Source: an uncultured Candidatus Competibacteraceae bacterium (GTDB lineage: Bacteria; Pseudomonadota; Gammaproteobacteria; Competibacterales; Competibacteraceae). From it: a DNA stretch of 9,783 nucleotides. The notes under the pieces were generated by a model. The model was given only the letters and a program-made list of their open reading frames with translations, did not search any database and had not been told where the DNA came from. Shown in pieces: positions 6,303 to 9,783 of the stretch. The position numbers and the translations under genes are program-made. Position 1 is the first letter of the stretch, and every line of letters starts with the position of its first letter. The stretch is from positions 1 through 9,783 of the forward strand of contig CALGOO010000116.1 in NCBI GenBank assembly GCA_937960715.1, read 5' to 3'.

Positions 6303-6380
6303 CACTTGGAGCAGCGGGAGTCGACCCGTAACCGGCAGCGGTTCCAACCATCGCAGTGACCCGGATCCGGTTGGGCGTGG
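6303..6380 (+). pseudogene. Degenerate fragment of a WGR-domain gene
   Basis: These bases align with the start of the intact WGR-domain gene at 8022-8100. Over the first 45 positions 36 match, and eight of the nine differences are transitions. After a one-base gap at 6347-6348 a further 15 of 18 match. The encoded residues start His-Leu-Glu-Gln-Arg-Glu in both. The Trp codon of the intact copy (tgg) is cag here, the missing base breaks the frame, and homology fades after about 6380. It has no start codon of its own. It is a decayed partial copy lying between the MaoC-like and YaiI-like genes. Confidence 0.55.
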
Positions 6381-6425
6381 GCGCGCGGGGGCGCGAAGGC
6401 CGGGACACCCGCGCAGCAGGAGCAC

Positions 6426-6430
6426 GAGGG
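6426..6430 (+). promoter_or_regulatory. Ribosome binding site of the YaiI-like gene
   Basis: GAGGG lies four bases before GTG 6435 and seven before GTG 6438. The second spacing is the more usual, so translation probably starts at 6438. Confidence 0.5.
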
Positions 6431-6434
6431 AAGC

Positions 6435-6902
6435 GTGGTGAGAATCTGGATTGATGCCGACGCTTGTCCTGGCCCGGTCCGGGACATCGTCTTCCGGGCC
6501 TCGCGCCGGGTCGGCGTGCCGGTGACGCTGGTGGCCAATCGCCCGCTGCCACTCCCGCGCTCCCCGTTGCTCGCGGCCGTCCGGGTCGGCGCAGGGCTGG
6601 ATGAAGCCGATCATTATTTGGTACGCGAGGCGGGAGCCGATGATTTGGTCATCACGGGGGACATTCCCCTGGCGGCGCGGCTGGTGGCGCGCGGCGTGGC
6701 GGCTCTGAATCCCCGCGGGGAGAGGTATTCCACGGAGAATATTCAAGAGCGGCTGGCCTTGCGCGATCTTAAGGAGGCAATGCGGTCGGCGGGTGCGGCA
6801 ACCGGTGGGCCGATGCCCTACCATAATCGCGATAAACAGGCGTTCGCCAACGCCCTGGATCGCTGGCTGGCGCGGCAACGGGCGGGCGAACGCGCGCCGT
6901 AG
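6435..6902 (+). CDS. yaiI: YaiI/YqxD (UPF0178, DUF188) family protein
   Basis: This is a 155-residue cytoplasmic protein of the UPF0178 family, close to the usual length of about 150. The signature Ile-Asp-Ala-Asp-Ala-Cys-Pro appears at residues 6-12, followed by the conserved Pro-Val-Arg-Asp helix. A second acidic block, Ala-Asp-Asp-Leu-Val-Ile-Thr-Gly-Asp-Ile-Pro-Leu-Ala, lies at about 68-80. The Asn-Pro-Arg-Gly-Glu-Arg-Tyr segment and the C-terminal Asp-Lys-Gln-Ala-Phe-Ala-Asn-Ala-Leu-Asp motif are also typical. The acidic residues are arranged as in PIN-like nucleases, and the family is often linked to PIN folds, but its activity is not established. The start is one of two tandem GTG codons (6435, 6438); the ribosome site favours 6438. 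It lies 187 bases after the MaoC-like gene. Confidence 0.93.
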   Translation: MVRIWIDADACPGPVRDIVFRASRRVGVPVTLVANRPLPLPRSPLLAAVRVGAGLDEADHYLVREAGADDLVITGDIPLAARLVARGVAALNPRGERYSTENIQERLALRDLKEAMRSAGAATGGPMPYHNRDKQAFANALDRWLARQRAGERAP

Positions 6903-6990
6903 CCGGTTCTACACGATCACCGTGGCGAGGGGCCTTGACCCGGTTTTCCGTTCCACTGCTCCCTAAATCGCACCCCGGAGGGAACCCACC

Positions 6991-7806
6991 ATGAAAATGA
7001 TGCGCGCGGCAATGACCGTCGCCCTGCTGGTGCTCGGCACCGCGCGGGCCGCCGAGGATGACCAGGCCGGCCGCCCCTGGCAACTGGAACTGGGTGTGGG
7101 CGCCTCCTACGAGCCCAACTACAGCGGCGCCGATGCGTCCAGCCCGCGCCTGCTGCTATGGGCGAGCGGCGAGTACCGGACCGAACGCTGGGGCGCCTTC
7201 GCGCTGGACAGCGGCTCGCTCACCCTCGACCCACAACTGCGCTGGACCTTCGGCGACGACAAGAACTACGGCATCGGGCCGCTGCTCGGCTACCGCACCG
7301 GCCGCGACGACAGCGACCCCGGATGGTTTGCCGACAGCGGCAGCGACCGGCTTGAGGGCATGGGCAGCGTGAGCGCCGCGGTCGACGGTGGCGTGCAAGG
7401 CTGGGTCGCGGTGTTCGGCGTGCCGGTGTTCGCGCAATTGCGCGCCGCCCTGAACGGCGATCAGGGCACGATCGGCGTGCTCGGCGTCTACCTGCCGCTC
7501 GAGCTGACGCCCGACTTCACGCTGACCGTGTTGCCGAGCGTGACCTGGGCCAACGGCCAACAGATGCAGGCGTTCTACGGCGTCACGCCGGCGCAAAGCG
7601 CGGCGAGTGGCTTTGCCGTCTACAACGCCGGGGCCGGCTGGCAGAACGCCGCGCTTGAGATCAATAGCGACTGGAAGATCGCCGCTCCCTGGCATCTGGT
7701 CGGCGGCGTGGCCTATCAACGGCTGCTCGGCAACGCCGCCGACAGTCCGCTCGTTCAGGACAAGAACCAGTGGAGCGGGCTGATCGGCCTGTCCTACAAA
7801 TTCTAA
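6991..7806 (+). CDS. MipA/OmpV family outer-membrane beta-barrel protein
   Basis: This is a 271-residue protein with a clear signal peptide (residues 1-21: Lys and Arg at the start, a Val-Ala-Leu-Leu-Val-Leu core, Ala-Arg-Ala cleavage site). The mature part alternates aromatic and Gly-rich strands. It carries family marks: Tyr-Glu-Pro-Asn-Tyr-Ser-Gly-Ala-Asp near the mature N-terminus, Gly-Val-Thr-Pro-Ala-Gln-Ser-Ala-Ala-Ser-Gly at about 197-207, and Arg-Leu-Leu-Gly-Asn-Ala-Ala-Asp-Ser-Pro near the end. It ends in Tyr-Lys-Phe, the C-terminal Phe expected for insertion by the Bam machinery. MipA was described as a scaffold between the murein enzymes MltA and PBP1B; OmpV is a porin-like relative, so the exact role is open. 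GGAGGG at 6977-6982 supports the start. No frameshift is seen. Confidence 0.93.
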   Translation: MKMMRAAMTVALLVLGTARAAEDDQAGRPWQLELGVGASYEPNYSGADASSPRLLLWASGEYRTERWGAFALDSGSLTLDPQLRWTFGDDKNYGIGPLLGYRTGRDDSDPGWFADSGSDRLEGMGSVSAAVDGGVQGWVAVFGVPVFAQLRAALNGDQGTIGVLGVYLPLELTPDFTLTVLPSVTWANGQQMQAFYGVTPAQSAASGFAVYNAGAGWQNAALEINSDWKIAAPWHLVGGVAYQRLLGNAADSPLVQDKNQWSGLIGLSYKF

Positions 7807-8009
7807 GCGCACCGCCATGCGAATCGCCCGCCACCGCGCACCCGTGCTCGATGCGGCACTGCTCGTCGCCAGCACCGCGCCGGCCGAGGCCATCCGCCGG
7901 ATCTTGGCGGAGCGGGGCGGGGAGGCGCACGAAGGGCTGCCGGGCCAGCAGAGTGAACCTGGAACCCGTTTCGGCCTGATCGCGGCAGTTGGCCCCAGCG
8001 GATGCAGGG

Positions 8010-8252
8010 ATGTCCCTTATTCACCTGGAACAGCGCGAGCCGGCCCACAACCGGTGGCGGTTCCAAACCATCACGGTGTCCCGGACCCTGTTCGACGGCT
8101 GGGCGCTGGTGCGGGAGTGGAGCCGGATCAGGCAGCCGGGCACCGTGCGGGAGATGGGGTTCGAGACTGAAGGGGATGCCTGGGCGGCGGGGGAACAGTG
8201 GCGGATTAGGAAGGAGAAGCGGGGTTACCGGGCTGTTGGTGGGGCAGAGTAG
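8010..8252 (+). CDS. WGR-domain protein
   Basis: This is an 80-residue protein consisting of a single WGR domain (PF05406), a small DNA-contacting fold best known from PARP enzymes, where it recognises DNA ends with 5'-phosphates. In bacteria it also occurs alone or in MolR-like proteins. The N-terminal strand (His-Leu-Glu-Gln-Arg-Glu), the Asn-Arg-Trp-Arg-Phe segment at 14-18, and Trp-Ala-Leu-Val-Arg-Glu-Trp at 31-37 match. The name-giving triplet is Trp-Ser-Arg (37-39), not Trp-Gly-Arg. The C-terminus has the usual Lys/Arg-rich helix and Arg-Gly-Tyr-Arg. ATG 8010 fits the domain edge; a TTG at 7989 would add seven residues. No strong ribosome site is seen. The 203 bases between the MipA-like stop and this start hold no gene I can support. 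Confidence 0.75.
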   Translation: MSLIHLEQREPAHNRWRFQTITVSRTLFDGWALVREWSRIRQPGTVREMGFETEGDAWAAGEQWRIRKEKRGYRAVGGAE

Positions 8253-8294
8253 GGGGCCGGATGGGCTAACCAGGCATCGTGGGGGAGGCAATGG

Positions 8295-8324
8295 TTGGTA
8301 ATGTTTGATAGGGTTTGGTATCTT
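8295..8324 (+). promoter_or_regulatory. Candidate promoter of the HTH-brxA-brxB operon
   Basis: In a clearly AT-richer stretch, TTGGTA at 8295-8300 and TATCTT at 8319-8324 are 18 bases apart. Each matches four of six consensus sigma-70 bases. It is weak, but it is the only promoter-like pair close to the operon start at 8357. Confidence 0.3.
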
Positions 8325-8342
8325 GGTTTCGATTTTGGAACC
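8325..8342. promoter_or_regulatory. Near-palindrome, possible operator before the HTH gene
   Basis: GGTTTC at 8325-8330 and GGAACC at 8337-8342 form an imperfect inverted repeat (five of six pairs) around GATTTT. It lies between the candidate -10 box and the ribosome site, a good place for autorepression by the adjacent DNA-binding protein. This is inference from position only. Confidence 0.3.
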
Positions 8343-8349
8343 GGAGGGG
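8343..8349 (+). promoter_or_regulatory. Ribosome binding site deciding a GTG start
   Basis: GGAGGGG lies seven bases before GTG 8357. It makes that GTG the preferred start of the HTH gene over the upstream in-frame codon at 8315, which would place this site inside the gene. Confidence 0.65.
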
Positions 8350-8356
8350 CTCCAAA

Positions 8357-8563
8357 GTGGAAAAGCTGTCGGATTACCTGCGAATCTCCGATGCTGCTAA
8401 GTATTTGGGCGTTTCGCCAAACACCCTTCGCAATTGGGTCAACGCTGGAAAGATCGCCGCCCTTCGCCATCCAGTGAACGCCTACCGACTTTTCAAACAG
8501 GAAGACCTGGCCGTGTTGTTGAAGCAGGTGGAGACCGCGAGCAAGCAGACGCTCGGGAAATGA
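8357..8563 (+). CDS. MerR/excisionase-type helix-turn-helix protein, likely BREX-locus regulator
   Basis: This is a 68-residue protein that is almost entirely one winged helix-turn-helix domain of the MerR/excisionase type. The first helix begins Ile-Ser-Asp-Ala-Ala-Lys-Tyr-Leu-Gly-Val. The recognition helix is Ser-Pro-Asn-Thr-Leu-Arg-Asn-Trp, followed by Gly-Lys-Ile and the wing His-Pro-Val-Asn-Ala-Tyr-Arg-Leu-Phe. A short C-terminal helix has the usual Glu-Asp-Leu-Ala-Val-Leu-Leu. It binds DNA, presumably as a dimer, and lacks the coiled coil and effector domain of full MerR regulators. I chose GTG 8357 over 8315 because of the ribosome site and because the domain starts here. Proteins of this shape are common next to restriction and BREX genes; control of brxA-brxB is inferred. 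It differs from BrxR, which is a WYL-domain protein. Confidence 0.85.
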   Translation: MEKLSDYLRISDAAKYLGVSPNTLRNWVNAGKIAALRHPVNAYRLFKQEDLAVLLKQVETASKQTLGK

Positions 8564-8646
8564 ACGGTCGGGGCGCCAGCGGAAGACGGGGGAGTAACGA
8601 GGAACGATAGAGACCGTCCATTGCGACGATTTCACGAGGACCGAGC

Positions 8647-9462
8647 ATGGCGAAACCGAAGAATCCAGGCAGGGAGAGGCGGTTTCGGTCTTCCGTTCCA
8701 TACTCGTCCAGGATCATCAAAGCGGGCGCCCTGATCGGTGACACCAAGACCCTGCTCTCCCACTGGGATGTCGCCGCCTCGGTTGCGGAAAACCTGGACC
8801 GGGTTCAACGGGAGAACGTGTTCGGCAAAGCATCCCGCTCCCGGGTCGAAGATATTCTGGCGATCTTCCGGCAGCGCTACCTCACCGAGGCATCGGTCAC
8901 CAAGGCGCTGGTCGCTCTGGTTCGCGGCCAGTTCCCGCCCGCCGCTTTGGAACGGTTGCTGTATTTCCACTCGGCTCGCGCCGACCCGTTGCTTCACGAT
9001 GCCGTCACCGAGATTCTGGTTCCCCGGCACGAACGGGGCTTGGCGGACATCAACGTGCCGGCGTTTCAGCGCTCTCTGGCCCAGTGGGTGGAGGAAGGGA
9101 AGACGACGGGGCACTGGTCGGAACCCACCATCACCCGCATCGCGCAAGGGCTGCTCTCGGCGCTGCGGGACTTTGGCGTGCTTCAAGGAGCGGTCAACAA
9201 GAAGATCGCGCCCGCCTTCGTGCCCATCGAAGCCTTTGCCTACCTGGTGTTCTACCTGAAACAGCACCAGCTTTCAGGGGCCAAGCTGATCGAGTTGCCC
9301 GACTGGAAGCTGTTCTTCTTGCCGAGGGACGGCGTGGAGCGATTCCTTTTTGAAGCTCACCAGCGTGAATTGTTGGAGTATCACGTTGCCGGCAGCGTCA
9401 CCCGGCTGACTTTTCCCGCTGAAACTCTGGAGGCGTATGCGCATGTCCTCGCTCAAAGATAA
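8647..9462 (+). CDS. brxA: BREX protein BrxA (DUF1819 family)
   Basis: This 271-residue protein matches the BrxA/DUF1819 family. The N-terminal region has Tyr-Ser-Ser, then Lys-Ala-Gly-Ala-Leu-Ile, a Trp-containing helix, Arg-x-x-Asn-Val-Phe-Gly-Lys-Ala-Ser-Arg-Ser-Arg, and a helix ending Arg-Gln-Arg-Tyr-Leu. The middle repeats a helical pattern up to about residue 185, and the C-terminus has Trp-Lys-Leu-Phe-Phe-Leu-Pro. It is longer than the roughly 200-residue BrxA of the classical type 1 systems. BrxA has a winged-helix-like fold and binds DNA; it takes part in BREX phage defence, with its precise task unsettled. GAGGA at 8636-8640, six bases before ATG 8647, supports the start. It follows the HTH gene by 83 bases and overlaps brxB by 20 bases. 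The identity rests partly on the BrxB neighbour. Confidence 0.8.
   Translation: MAKPKNPGRERRFRSSVPYSSRIIKAGALIGDTKTLLSHWDVAASVAENLDRVQRENVFGKASRSRVEDILAIFRQRYLTEASVTKALVALVRGQFPPAALERLLYFHSARADPLLHDAVTEILVPRHERGLADINVPAFQRSLAQWVEEGKTTGHWSEPTITRIAQGLLSALRDFGVLQGAVNKKIAPAFVPIEAFAYLVFYLKQHQLSGAKLIELPDWKLFFLPRDGVERFLFEAHQRELLEYHVAGSVTRLTFPAETLEAYAHVLAQR
9429..9433 (+). promoter_or_regulatory. Ribosome binding site of brxB inside brxA
   Basis: GGAGG within the last codons of brxA lies nine bases before ATG 9443 and only three before the in-frame ATG 9437. It favours 9443 as the brxB start and implies coupled translation. Confidence 0.6.
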
Positions 9463-9783
9463 CATCGCGCATCTGGAGAGCCACCTGAAGTCGGTCCCGA
9501 TGCAAATCAGCGTCTACCAGGACCTCCCGTTTGCGATCCTGCGCTATGACCCCGCCGAGGAGTGGGAACTTCGGCGTGAACTCAAACTGCTCGCTACTCG
9601 CCTGGAAGCGGTTGGCAAAGCAGTTTACCTCCTCCCGATGTCGGAACTGCTTTGGTCGGCGCTGGAGCAAGTTCACGAAAAAGATGATGACGAGGGGTTG
9701 GAAGCCGTCATCGCGTTGGAAAAGGACCGAGGCTATATCGAAGCCCAGCAACAGATCACCACGTACTTGTCGAACAAAATCTG
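9443..9783 (+). CDS. brxB: BREX protein BrxB (DUF1788 family), cut by window end
   Basis: The first 113 codons of BrxB are present; the frame is open to the last base, so the gene continues outside. The DUF1788 signature is clear: Leu-Pro-Phe-Ala-Ile-Leu-Arg-Tyr-Asp-Pro at about 28-37, Glu-Trp-Glu-Leu-Arg-Arg-Glu-Leu-Lys-Leu-Leu, then Thr-Arg-Leu-Glu-Ala-Val-Gly-Lys, Glu-Leu-Leu-Trp and Ala-Leu-Glu-x-Val. BrxB is a core but biochemically undefined component of BREX systems, which methylate host DNA and block phage replication without cutting phage DNA. In types 1, 5 and 6 brxB follows brxA, as here, and brxC should come next. It starts 20 bases before the brxA stop. Complete family members are about 200 residues. 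Confidence 0.88.
   Translation, partial: MSSLKDNIAHLESHLKSVPMQISVYQDLPFAILRYDPAEEWELRRELKLLATRLEAVGKAVYLLPMSELLWSALEQVHEKDDDEGLEAVIALEKDRGYIEAQQQITTYLSNKI

Noticed and set aside
7156..7893. Long minus-strand ORF antisense to the MipA/OmpV gene
   Set aside because: It is a shadow of a well-supported outer-membrane protein gene, with no domain or ribosome site.
7817..8170. Plus-strand ORF between the MipA-like and WGR genes
   Set aside because: It has no ribosome site or recognisable motif, and its second half is a shadow of the WGR gene.
8564..8617. ACGGTC and GACCGT inverted repeat before brxA
   Set aside because: The arms are only six bases, 42 bases apart, and such pairs are expected by chance.
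8632..9267. Long minus-strand ORF antisense to brxA
   Set aside because: The plus strand encodes BrxA with a good ribosome site and coupling to brxB; the antisense frame shows no motif.

Overview
The window is GC-rich, bacterial and gene-dense. PilZ, a MipA/OmpV outer-membrane protein ending in Phe, a YaiI-family protein and a short phytochelatin-synthase-like enzyme with a signal peptide all point to a Gram-negative proteobacterium, most likely a gammaproteobacterium. The genus cannot be fixed from sequence alone. No tRNA, rRNA, insertion sequence or CRISPR array was recognised.

Layout. (1) 47-2684, plus strand: a compact run of four genes with overlapping or nearly touching ends. They encode an unrecognised secreted protein, a small unrecognised protein, a cupin, and an amidohydrolase broken by one frameshift near 1966-1971. 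(2) 2685-3001: 317 bases with no sure gene; it holds a small hairpin and one candidate 34-codon ORF. (3) 3002-3841, plus strand: an alpha/beta hydrolase with an intact catalytic triad. (4) 3845-5587, minus strand: a phytochelatin-synthase-like cysteine peptidase, an uncertain small ORF, a PilZ protein, and a remnant that looks like the end of a Sel1-repeat protein. (5) 5588-5792: a divergent intergenic region with a strong compound GC-rich inverted repeat. (6) 5793-8252, plus strand: a MaoC-like hot-dog protein with a frameshift in a G run, a degenerate fragment of a WGR-domain gene, a YaiI/UPF0178 protein, a MipA/OmpV protein, and an intact small WGR-domain protein. (7) 8283-9783, plus strand: an AT-richer regulatory stretch, a MerR/excisionase-type helix-turn-helix gene, then brxA and brxB, with brxB running off the window end.

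The main biological point is the right edge, which is the start of a BREX phage-defence locus. The brxA-brxB order and their 20-base overlap are visible. The methylase, PglZ, BrxC and effector genes would lie beyond the window, so the BREX type cannot be assigned. A small DNA-binding protein unlike the WYL-type BrxR regulator sits directly upstream and is the likely local regulator. The WGR-domain gene next to it has a second, decayed copy about 1.7 kb away. This suggests past duplication or repeated insertion at the edge of a variable island.

Two otherwise well-conserved genes (amidohydrolase and MaoC-like) are each restored by adding one base, in the MaoC case within a run of G. Missing bases in the assembly are as likely as true pseudogenes. 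Any automated start call for the MaoC-like gene at 5582 is probably wrong.
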